From Anaerolineae bacterium (GTDB taxonomy: Bacteria > Chloroflexota > Anaerolineae > Aggregatilineales > Aggregatilineaceae), in NCBI GenBank assembly GCA_016929355.1, contig JAFGJA010000078.1, positions 1 through 6,395 on the forward strand: a DNA stretch of 6,395 nt, read 5' to 3'. This document shows, in pieces, positions 1 to 5,208 of the stretch. The notes under the pieces are model-generated. The model was not told where the DNA came from. It saw nothing but the letters and a program-made list of their open reading frames with translations, and made no database searches. The first letter of the stretch is position 1, and every line of letters begins with the position of its first letter. The position numbers and the translations under genes are program-made.

Positions 1-43
1 ATCCTACCTGCCGAGGTGTGCTGCCTTTTCAAGAGTAAACACA

Positions 44-83
44 TCGGGGCGATTGGCGCATCATACACGCTCCATCGCCCCGA
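44..83. repeat. Inverted repeat / hairpin beyond the 3' end of the baeRF gene
   Basis: TCGGGGCGAT at 44-53 is the exact reverse complement of ATCGCCCCGA at 74-83, giving a perfect 10-bp stem around a 20-base spacer. Bases inside the spacer (GCG at 56-58, CGC at 68-70) could extend it imperfectly. It lies about 50 bases past the stop codon of the minus-strand release-factor homologue. Read on the minus strand it is followed by a moderately T-rich stretch, not a clean U-tract. It may therefore be a weak transcription terminator or an mRNA 3'-end structure for that gene, or may belong to whatever lies left of the window. The dyad is seen directly; the function is inferred. Confidence 0.45.
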
Positions 84-102
84 ACTGCATTTACAACTTA
101 CG

Positions 103-126
103 ACTTAAAACTGATCACTTAAAACT
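103..126. repeat. Short direct repeat, two copies of ACTTAAAACT
   Basis: ACTTAAAACT occurs at 103-112 and again at 117-126, a 14-base period. A degenerate partial copy (ACTTACG) lies just before, starting at 96. The AT-rich block sits between the hairpin at 44-83 and the stop codon of the baeRF gene. Nothing else in 1-131 is supportable: reading frames that stay open through this stretch have no ribosome binding site or recognisable protein. The role of the repeat is unknown. Confidence 0.4.
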
Positions 127-131
127 ACATG

Positions 132-1268
132 CTAATACCGGAAGATCGCCGCGTGTTCCTCATCCCCCGGCACTTGATCCGGCGCGACGGCAAAGACCAG
201 CCCGCCACTGGCGAATGTCTGCGCCGCCGCCACATCGAGCAAATCCTGATCGCCCGGCTGCTGCGTGGGATGCACATGCACCTTATGGCTGTGCGCCCGG
301 TAGACGCCCCATTTTTGCACGCCAGACGCCACAAATAATGTCGCTACCCGGCCCTCAACCGCCGCGCGCACCGTCGTTTTGAGCACATTCGAAGCGCGTT
401 CATCTTCACGCCCGGCCAATTCAAAATACAGATCGCGCTGTTCGGCTTGCGCCTGGGCAAAATGCGGTTCAACAATGCCCCAGGCGCGCTTATGCAAGTC
501 CTTCGCGCTCAACGATTCAGGATTGCCGGTGATGCCTTTTGCCAGCAGGTGATTATAGGTGTTCGCCTCGTGATAGATCGGCAGCAGGTAATCCACCCCC
601 GCCAACACAAGCGGCACTTTTTCCTCGGCTAAAACATCGTGCAGCCCGCGATCCACCATCTGGAAATAGCGCAAAATCTCCTGCTTGGCTTCCTCTTCGC
701 CCGCGCCTTGATACACCGCACCCTGACCACCACTCGCGGCGCGCATTTGCACACGCCCCTCGCGGTCATATTGCAGCGCCTCGACCAGACTCCCCGGCAC
801 GCTGGCGACTTCGATCTCATTGACGCTGTGGCGCGTCCCTTCCAATAAGCGGACCTGATCCTGACTCAGCGCCAACACATAAAAGCGGCCATCATTGCTC
901 AAGACAGGCAGCAAGGGCTTGATATGAAACCCCCGTTCCGCAACTACTAATTCGTCAAACGCCACCGGCAAGCGATAACTATGAAAAGCGTCAGGCGCAA
1001 TAAACACCGCCAAACCATCGCTCGCACCGCGCCAATGATCGGGATCATCGAGCAGGTTTGCCGCCGGACGCAGCATAGTTTCAATATCCGGTGCGCGCAT
1101 CTGCAATTTTGCTAAACGTTCCTCCGCTTTGCGTAATAAATTTTTTAATCGGATTGGATTCTGCTGTACTTCGGCCCCGGCGCGCACGGTGGGCATAAAT
1201 AACGATACGCACCATTCACCTTCTGTTTCAATCAATCCCTTAATGTCTTCCCGTGTCAAAGAATCCAT
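132..1268 (-). CDS. Bacterial archaeo-eukaryotic release factor (baeRF) family protein, probably family 3
   Basis: The 378-residue soluble protein resembles bacterial homologues of eRF1/Dom34, which are thought to act in peptide release or ribosome rescue. The N-terminal domain (about 1-135) has the family-like WCVSLFMPT (19-27) and QQNPIRLKNLLRKAE (35-49). The middle domain carries GGQ at 180-182, followed by a long helix and a LVLAG strand (220-224). Human eRF1 has the same order of GGQ loop, helix and LVLAG. The C-terminal part (about 276-378) looks like the L7Ae-type domain, with a strand at RVATLFVASG (307-316) and the usual ending AAIFRY. The start is fixed by a near-perfect Shine-Dalgarno 9 bases upstream. 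The co-oriented exporter upstream has its own terminator, so this gene probably has its own promoter; I see only a poor candidate (TTGAAT about 1311-1316). Family number and activity are inferred from recalled motifs. Confidence 0.8.
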   Translation of the reverse strand: MDSLTREDIKGLIETEGEWCVSLFMPTVRAGAEVQQNPIRLKNLLRKAEERLAKLQMRAPDIETMLRPAANLLDDPDHWRGASDGLAVFIAPDAFHSYRLPVAFDELVVAERGFHIKPLLPVLSNDGRFYVLALSQDQVRLLEGTRHSVNEIEVASVPGSLVEALQYDREGRVQMRAASGGQGAVYQGAGEEEAKQEILRYFQMVDRGLHDVLAEEKVPLVLAGVDYLLPIYHEANTYNHLLAKGITGNPESLSAKDLHKRAWGIVEPHFAQAQAEQRDLYFELAGREDERASNVLKTTVRAAVEGRVATLFVASGVQKWGVYRAHSHKVHVHPTQQPGDQDLLDVAAAQTFASGGLVFAVAPDQVPGDEEHAAIFRY

Positions 1269-1277
1269 AACTTTAAT

Positions 1278-1285
1278 CCTCCTTT
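1278..1285 (-). promoter_or_regulatory. Strong ribosome binding site of the baeRF gene
   Basis: The minus strand reads AAAGGAGG, 9 bases before the ATG at 1268. This is an almost complete complement of the 16S rRNA 3' end and the strongest such site in the window. It fixes the start codon. Confidence 0.85.
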
Positions 1286-1347
1286 ATGATGCAGGCTAGC
1301 ACAGCCCGCTAATTCAAGGATAAAGATATTTTACATGAACGCCAACA

Positions 1348-1373
1348 AATAAAAAACCGGCCAGTTGGCCGGT
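1348..1373 (-). terminator. Intrinsic terminator of the TauE/SafE gene
   Basis: ACCGGCCA (1356-1363) and TGGCCGGT (1366-1373) are perfect complements. They form a GC-rich 8-bp stem around two bases, in practice a 7-bp stem with a four-base loop. On the minus strand the stem is followed at once by a T-rich run (TTTTTTATTT, from 1355 downward). It begins about 30 bases beyond the stop codon of the TSUP exporter gene (1403). This is the classical rho-independent layout and separates the exporter from the downstream baeRF gene. Confidence 0.88.
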
Positions 1374-1402
1374 CAAGGAAAACACCAGAATAACGCGCAC
1401 TG

Positions 1403-2284
1403 CTACAACGTCATGATCAGCGTGCGCAGACTCAAACCTACGATCAGCGCGCCGACCACCACCATCAGTTTGCGCGCCGAGAGTTTCTTACACACGTAAG
1501 CGGCCATCGGCGCAGCCAACACGCCGCCAATCATCAAGCCAAGAATCACCGTGCTATATTCGGAGAATTTGACCGCCAGCAAAAAAGTCACAGATTCCGC
1601 AAATGTGACGAAAAACTCTGCCGTGTTGACTGAGCCAATCGTGGTACGAGGTTCGTTGCCGCGCGCGACCAGCGTCGTCGTAACCACCGGCCCCCACCCC
1701 CCTCCGCCAATCGCATCGAAGAAACCACCGACTAAGCCAAGCGGGAACAGGTGGCGCGTCATGGTCTGAATGACAGGCGGACGACTGAACGCTTTCCACA
1801 GAATCCGCACCCCCATCAGCATCAGATAGAACGAAATAAACGGTTTGATCGTGTCACCAGACACATTACTCAAAATATACGCGCCGGTCACGCCGCCCAA
1901 AATGCCCGGAATCACCAGGCGGCTGAAAATCGATTTATCCACATTGCCCAGCCGCCAATGCGCTACGCCGGATACGAACGTGGTAAACACTTCGGCCACA
2001 TGCACACTCGCGCTCGCCGCCGCCGGGGAAATGCCCGTGCTGAGTAAAAACGTCGTTGAACTGACGCCATACGCCATGCCCAACGCGCCATCGATGATCT
2101 GCGCCAAAAAACCCACAATAATAAACGTGACGATGCTATCTTTGAGCGTTTCATTCTCTGACACCGCCGCCAACAACAGTACCCCGACCAGGACTAATGC
2201 CATGATCCCGATCAATGTCCAACCAACACGCTCGATCTTGCGCTTCACACGGATCGCGCGCTGCTTCATACTGATTGCCATCAT
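1403..2284 (-). CDS. TauE/SafE (TSUP) family sulfite/anion exporter-like membrane protein
   Basis: This 293-residue polytopic inner-membrane protein belongs to the TauE/SafE (TSUP) family, whose known members move sulfite, sulfoacetate, sulfolactate or related organosulfur compounds. The sequence shows the two family half-repeats: IIDGALGMAYG (63-73) and FFDAIGGGGWGPV (188-200), a spacing typical of the duplicated four-helix architecture. A basic N-terminus (MKQRAIRVKRKIERV) precedes an extra hydrophobic helix at about 22-40, suggesting the N-terminus is cytoplasmic. Hydrophobic stretches follow at about 50-68, 121-140, 145-163, 217-237, 244-263 and 272-290. The substrate cannot be read from sequence, and no sulfur-metabolism gene lies beside it. 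The start is uncertain: ATGs at 2284, 2281 and 2269 are in frame and none has a strong ribosome binding site. It diverges from the MDR reductase and ends in its own terminator. Confidence 0.88.
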   Translation of the reverse strand: MMAISMKQRAIRVKRKIERVGWTLIGIMALVLVGVLLLAAVSENETLKDSIVTFIIVGFLAQIIDGALGMAYGVSSTTFLLSTGISPAAASASVHVAEVFTTFVSGVAHWRLGNVDKSIFSRLVIPGILGGVTGAYILSNVSGDTIKPFISFYLMLMGVRILWKAFSRPPVIQTMTRHLFPLGLVGGFFDAIGGGGWGPVVTTTLVARGNEPRTTIGSVNTAEFFVTFAESVTFLLAVKFSEYSTVILGLMIGGVLAAPMAAYVCKKLSARKLMVVVGALIVGLSLRTLIMTL

Positions 2285-2318
2285 TGCTCATTCATTCCAT
2301 GCGACATTTCGCCCAATT

Positions 2319-2334
2319 TGTGAAATTTCTCACA
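2319..2334. promoter_or_regulatory. CRP-type operator candidate, perfect TGTGA-N6-TCACA dyad
   Basis: The 16 bases TGTGAAATTTCTCACA have the exact half-site spacing known for E. coli CRP and related CRP/FNR-superfamily regulators. The dyad centre is at 2326.5, between the divergent TSUP exporter and MDR reductase genes. It adjoins and by one base overlaps a perfect TATAAT on the minus strand (2334-2339), so its centre falls near the expected exporter transcription start. Occupancy there would be expected to repress the exporter. On the other side it lies about 41 bases upstream of a possible reductase start point, a spacing used by CRP activators. The site is seen; the regulator and its effect are inferred. 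Confidence 0.55.
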
Positions 2335-2339
2335 TTATA
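2334..2339 (-). promoter_or_regulatory. -10 box of the TauE/SafE gene
   Basis: The minus strand reads TATAAT exactly. Transcription would start near 2327, giving a leader of about 40 bases before the ATG at 2284. No good -35 hexamer is seen 16-18 bases upstream, so the promoter may be weak or regulator-dependent. It abuts the CRP-like dyad. Confidence 0.45.
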
Positions 2340-2354
2340 AGACGTTTTGTTACA

Positions 2355-2360
2355 TAATAC
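2355..2360 (+). promoter_or_regulatory. Possible -10 box (TAATAC) for the MDR reductase gene
   Basis: TAATAC in the AT-rich stretch 2350-2360 could be a -10 element with a start near 2367-2368. That would place the CRP-like dyad centre about 41 bases upstream. No recognisable -35 hexamer accompanies it, as expected only if an activator substitutes for it. A second candidate downstream is TTGACT at 2407-2412 with a poor -10 near 2430, overlapping the small dyad CGGT-G-ACCG (2415-2423). Both are weak. Confidence 0.22.
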
Positions 2361-2445
2361 ATGACGCTTCCCCCACGCACGGCTGATACAACATGTTCCG
2401 CAACTTTTGACTGACGGTGACCGTATAGCATATGACTGTTCACAC

Positions 2446-2451
2446 AAGGAG
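2446..2451 (+). promoter_or_regulatory. Ribosome binding site deciding the MDR reductase start
   Basis: AAGGAG lies 7 bases before the ATG at 2459. This favours 2459 over the in-frame ATG at 2432, which would add nine residues (MTVHTRSKY) of no family character and has no ribosome binding site. Confidence 0.85.
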
Positions 2452-2458
2452 CAAATAC

Positions 2459-3448
2459 ATGAAAGCCATTGTCAACACGCGCTACGGTTCGCCGGATGTG
2501 ATGGAACTCAAAGAGATCGAAAAACCGACGCCCAAAACGAATGAAGTGCTGGTCAAGGTTCATGCCACCTCGGTCAATGCGGCGGATTGGCATCTGCTGC
2601 GCGGGACTCCGGCCTTTTTCCGCTTGATCGAGTTTGGCTTCCCCAAGCCCAAAATCACTATCCTCGGCGGCGATGTGGCGGGCGTGGTTGAAGCGGTGGG
2701 AGCCGATGTCACGCGGGTTAAACCCGGCGACGCGGTTTTTGGGGATATTCCGGTGAGTATCGGACGAGGGGCATTTGCCGAGTATGTCGCCGTAGCTGAG
2801 ACTTCTCTTGCACCGAAACCAACCAACATCTCCTTTGAGCAAGCCGCCGCGACTCCCCTGGCGGGCGTGACCGCGCTGCAAGCGCTGCGCAAAGCGGGCG
2901 AAATTCATGCAGGGGATAAGGTGTTGGTGAATGGCGCGACGGGCGGTGTCGGGACGTTCGCGGTGCAGATCGCCAAAGCGTATGGCGCGGAAGTGACCGG
3001 CGTATGTAATCCGCAGAAAATGGAAACTGTGCGCGCGCTGGGCGCGGATCATGTACTTGACTACACGAAGGACGATTTCACGCGCAACGGGGTGCAGTAC
3101 GACGTGATCATCGATGTGGCCGCCAGCCGGAAAGCGTCCGATTATGCGCGCGCCTTAGCGCCACAGGGACGCTATGTGTTCGTTGGCTTTTCGAGCGTGG
3201 GACACATGATCGGCGTGAATCTCAAAGGTATGTGGATTTCGTGGCGAACGGACAAGAAATTCATCTTTATGGGCACTGCGCAGCCGAACCAGGACGATTT
3301 GCTAATCCTGAAAGACATGCTCGAAGCGGGACAAATCGTGCCGTACATTGATCGCACCTACCCGTTAAGCGGCGTGCCGGACGCGATCCGCTATATGGAA
3401 AGCCGACAAATTCACGGGAAAGTGGTGATCCGCGTAGCGGGGGATTAG
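2459..3448 (+). CDS. Zinc-independent MDR-family NAD(P)-dependent oxidoreductase (quinone-reductase-like)
   Basis: This 329-residue cytosolic protein belongs to the medium-chain dehydrogenase/reductase superfamily, quinone oxidoreductase / zeta-crystallin branch. Such enzymes usually reduce quinones or activated C=C/C=O bonds with NAD(P)H. The N-terminal GroES-like domain includes VKVHATSVNAADWHLLRG (32-49) and GGDVAGVVEAVG (70-81). The Rossmann domain has VLVNGATGGVGTFAVQIAK (155-173), the AxxGxxG form of the dinucleotide motif. The C-terminal lobe ends with IHGKVVIRV (318-326). The catalytic zinc cysteine/histidine set and the four-cysteine structural-zinc lobe of true alcohol dehydrogenases are absent, so the automatic label 'alcohol dehydrogenase' would be misleading. 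Length is normal. The start is set by AAGGAG and the conserved MKAI beginning. The gene diverges from the TSUP exporter and converges on the aldehyde dehydrogenase. The physiological substrate is unknown. Confidence 0.9.
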   Translation: MKAIVNTRYGSPDVMELKEIEKPTPKTNEVLVKVHATSVNAADWHLLRGTPAFFRLIEFGFPKPKITILGGDVAGVVEAVGADVTRVKPGDAVFGDIPVSIGRGAFAEYVAVAETSLAPKPTNISFEQAAATPLAGVTALQALRKAGEIHAGDKVLVNGATGGVGTFAVQIAKAYGAEVTGVCNPQKMETVRALGADHVLDYTKDDFTRNGVQYDVIIDVAASRKASDYARALAPQGRYVFVGFSSVGHMIGVNLKGMWISWRTDKKFIFMGTAQPNQDDLLILKDMLEAGQIVPYIDRTYPLSGVPDAIRYMESRQIHGKVVIRVAGD

Positions 3449-3464
3449 CCTCAGCCCACAGTAG

Positions 3465-3486
3465 GGGCGACTTTGCAAAGTCGCCC
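3465..3486. repeat. Perfect 22-bp palindrome, first of a pair
   Basis: GGGCGACTTTG (3465-3475) is followed directly by its reverse complement CAAAGTCGCCC (3476-3486). It lies in the 99-base gap between the convergent reductase and aldehyde dehydrogenase genes and could fold as a hairpin in either transcript. There is no U-tract on either side, so it is not a standard intrinsic terminator. The left flank GTAGG is reminiscent of dispersed GGGGCG-type palindromic repeats in environmental bacterial genomes; that likeness is from memory. Confidence 0.85.
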
Positions 3487-3487
3487 A

Positions 3488-3509
3488 GGGAGGGTTTGCA
3501 AACCCTCCC
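3488..3509. repeat. Perfect 22-bp palindrome, second of a pair
   Basis: GGGAGGGTTTG (3488-3498) is followed directly by its reverse complement CAAACCCTCCC (3499-3509). It has the same length and the same TTTGCAAA centre as the first palindrome, one base (A3487) away, but a different stem. Together they look like two related REP-like units. They may also stop or protect the 3' ends of the two convergent transcripts, although neither is followed by a U-run. Confidence 0.85.
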
Positions 3510-3547
3510 CTCCAAAAACAAGTTCGCCAACAAGATCGTGCAGGGGC

Positions 3548-5050
3548 TTACCCGTCGATCTGCGCCTTCTGCAAACGGTTGCTGTAATCGACAAACACCG
3601 TCTTGATCTCGGTAAATTCGTCAATCGCTGCCGACCCCGCTTCGCGCCCGCCGTTGCCGGTATTCTTCGTGCCCCCAAACGGCAAATGAACCTCTGCGCC
3701 AATGGTCGGGGCGTTGATGTACGTAATCCCCGCTTCAAGGTCTTGCACCGCCTGGAACGCGCGATTCACGTCTTTGGTGTAGATCGAGGACGACAGCCCG
3801 TACTCAATATCGTTCGCAATCGCCACCGCTTCTTCGTAGCTGCGGACCTTAATCACGCTCAGGACCGGGCCGAAAATCTCCTGCTGGCTGATGCGCGTGC
3901 CGTGTTCGGTGGCGAAGATCGTCGGCTGGATGTAGAAGCCCTGGTCATAGTCGCCGCCGGTCAAACGTTCGCCGCCTGTGATCAGCGTGGCTTCCCGTTT
4001 ACCACTGGCGATAAAGTCCATAATGCGCTCACCCGCCTCATCATTGATCACCGGGCCAACATCCACGCCGGGATCGAGCGGATTCCCGACGCGCAGCGCT
4101 TCCACCGCCGTGACGAGGCGATCCATAAATGCGTCATACACCGCTTCGTGCAGCAATAACCGGCTGGTCGCGGTGCAGCGCTGGCCCGCCGTGCCAAACG
4201 CACCAAACAAGACCCCATCCAACGCCAGATCGAGATTCGCATCGTCCATGACGATCTGCGGATTCTTGCCGCCGAGTTCCAATTCCACCGGCTTAAGATG
4301 CTTGGCCGCGCTGGTATACACGATCCGGCCTGTTTCCACGCCGCCCGTAAACGAGATCGCCTTGACGCGCGGATTCGCCACAACTTCCGCCCCGGCATCT
4401 TCGCCAAAACCGTAGACCACATTCAAAACGCCCGCAGGCAGTCCGGCTTCCTCGAAAACTTCCGTAATTTTCGCCATGCAAAGCGGCGTTTGTTCGGCAG
4501 GCTTGAAGACGACGGTATTGCCCGTGACCAGCGCCGCGCCGAGTTTCCAGATCGGGATCGCAATGGGAAAATTCCAGGGTGTGATACAGCCCACCACCCC
4601 CAACGGTTGGCGCACGGTCATACAGAATTTATCCGGCAGTTCGGAAGGTGTCGTTTCGCCATACATGCGCCGCCCTTCACCTGCGATATATTCCAGAAAA
4701 TCAATCGCTTCCTGCACATCGCCGCGCCCCTCCGCGATAACCTTGCCCATCTCCGCGCTGACCAACGCGCCGAGTTCGTCTTTGCGCTCGGTCATGATCA
4801 TCGCCGCTTTGAGCAGGATCAGCGCGCGCTTGGGCGCAGGCGTCCGTTTCCAGGCGGGAAACGCAGCTTCGGCGGCGTCAATTGCGCGCCGTACATCGTC
4901 CTCGGTCCCGCGCGAAAACTGGGCTAACGTTTCCCCGGTGGCCGGATTCGCGGTCTGGAACCATTGATCGCTGGCGGAATACACCCACTGCCCGCCAATA
5001 TAATGTCCACAGGTTTGAAGTTCGACGGTTTCACGAATTGCTACGCCCAT
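3548..5050 (-). CDS. NAD(P)+-dependent aldehyde dehydrogenase
   Basis: This 500-residue cytosolic enzyme of the ALDH superfamily oxidises an aldehyde to the carboxylate. All catalytic landmarks are present (numbered from this start): PWNFP with the oxyanion Asn160, KPAE with Lys183, LELGGK with general-base Glu258, GQRC with nucleophile Cys292, and EIFGP with Glu391 and Phe393. The dinucleotide-binding loop reads FTGG (234-237) where most members have FTGS. The C-terminal block GGTKNTGNGGREAG and the ending VDYSNRLQKAQID resemble a bacterial/archaeal clade that includes uncharacterised planctomycete enzymes and is related to semialdehyde dehydrogenases. The substrate cannot be assigned. ATG 5050 is chosen because GGAG lies 6 bases upstream; the in-frame ATG at 5062 would add four residues and has no such site. 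It is convergent with the reductase and divergent from the URO-D-like gene, so it is probably monocistronic. Confidence 0.93.
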   Translation of the reverse strand: MGVAIRETVELQTCGHYIGGQWVYSASDQWFQTANPATGETLAQFSRGTEDDVRRAIDAAEAAFPAWKRTPAPKRALILLKAAMIMTERKDELGALVSAEMGKVIAEGRGDVQEAIDFLEYIAGEGRRMYGETTPSELPDKFCMTVRQPLGVVGCITPWNFPIAIPIWKLGAALVTGNTVVFKPAEQTPLCMAKITEVFEEAGLPAGVLNVVYGFGEDAGAEVVANPRVKAISFTGGVETGRIVYTSAAKHLKPVELELGGKNPQIVMDDANLDLALDGVLFGAFGTAGQRCTATSRLLLHEAVYDAFMDRLVTAVEALRVGNPLDPGVDVGPVINDEAGERIMDFIASGKREATLITGGERLTGGDYDQGFYIQPTIFATEHGTRISQQEIFGPVLSVIKVRSYEEAVAIANDIEYGLSSSIYTKDVNRAFQAVQDLEAGITYINAPTIGAEVHLPFGGTKNTGNGGREAGSAAIDEFTEIKTVFVDYSNRLQKAQIDG

Positions 5051-5056
5051 TGTTTT

Positions 5057-5060
5057 CTCC
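5057..5060 (-). promoter_or_regulatory. Ribosome binding site deciding the aldehyde dehydrogenase start
   Basis: The minus strand reads GGAG, 6 bases before ATG 5050. It overlaps the codons after the alternative upstream ATG (5062), so that ATG would place the site inside the coding region. Confidence 0.65.
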
Positions 5061-5083
5061 ATAAGTCGCTAATTTACAAAATA

Positions 5084-5089
5084 ATTATA
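5084..5089 (-). promoter_or_regulatory. -10 box of the aldehyde dehydrogenase gene
   Basis: The minus strand reads TATAAT exactly, inside the AT-rich stretch 5071-5098. Transcription would start near 5077, about 27 bases before ATG 5050. The matching -35 region (about 5106-5113) has no good TTGACA-like hexamer. Confidence 0.45.
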
Positions 5090-5135
5090 GTAAAAATAGA
5101 CTTTTCGTCCCACCAGAAGCGTATTAGAAAATCTA

Positions 5136-5148
5136 TCGGGCAGCCCGA
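5136..5148. promoter_or_regulatory. 13-bp palindrome, operator candidate in the ALDH / URO-D-like divergent region
   Basis: TCGGGC (5136-5141) and GCCCGA (5143-5148) are perfect complements around A5142. It is a GC-rich dyad in an otherwise AT-rich intergenic region. It lies just upstream of a TATAAA candidate -10 box of the plus-strand gene, overlapping where the -35 would be, and about 50 bases upstream of the minus-strand -10. The position suits a regulator serving the plus-strand gene or both genes. No such regulator is encoded in the window. Confidence 0.4.
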
Positions 5149-5156
5149 AAGTATGT

Positions 5157-5162
5157 TATAAA
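5157..5162 (+). promoter_or_regulatory. Possible -10 box (TATAAA) of the URO-D-like gene
   Basis: TATAAA fits five of six consensus positions and would give a start near 5169 and a leader of about 40 bases. There is no credible -35 hexamer; the place where it would lie is occupied by the palindrome 5136-5148. Confidence 0.35.
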
Positions 5163-5194
5163 TCGAGTAAGCATTGGTAGTGGTGTCACGAGAC

Positions 5195-5200
5195 GAGGAA
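5195..5200 (+). promoter_or_regulatory. Ribosome binding site of the URO-D-like gene
   Basis: GAGGAA, 8 bases before ATG 5209, is a reasonable Shine-Dalgarno match and supports that start codon. Confidence 0.65.
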
Positions 5201-5208
5201 CACACATC

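Noticed and set aside
1..105. Plus-strand frame open from the left edge to a TAA at 106-108
   Set aside because: It has only 35 codons, with no recognisable peptide, and runs straight through the hairpin; it cannot be supported as the end of a gene.
1845..2357. 170-codon open frame on the plus strand opposite the TSUP gene
   Set aside because: It is antisense to a convincing membrane-protein gene, has no ribosome binding site, and its translation shows no domain-like pattern. Long antisense frames are expected in GC-rich coding DNA.
2390..2397. AACATGTT palindrome upstream of the reductase
   Set aside because: Eight bases is too short to stand out from chance, and it has no clear relation to a promoter element.
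2432..2458. Upstream ATG extending the reductase by nine residues
   Set aside because: There is no ribosome binding site, whereas AAGGAG lies 7 bases before ATG 2459, and the family normally begins at MKAI.
2330..3052. 240-codon open frame on the minus strand opposite the reductase gene
   Set aside because: Its translation is rich in Arg and His with no recognisable motif, and it mirrors a well-supported MDR enzyme. It is a shadow frame.
3473..4927. Long plus-strand open frames (228, 209 and 163 codons) opposite the aldehyde dehydrogenase
   Set aside because: They are antisense to a gene with every ALDH catalytic motif intact, and none has a start context or a domain of its own.
2459..5050. 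An alcohol-to-acid pathway operon made of the 'alcohol dehydrogenase' and the aldehyde dehydrogenase
   Set aside because: The genes face each other, so they cannot form an operon, and the first is a zinc-free quinone-reductase-type enzyme, not a true alcohol dehydrogenase.
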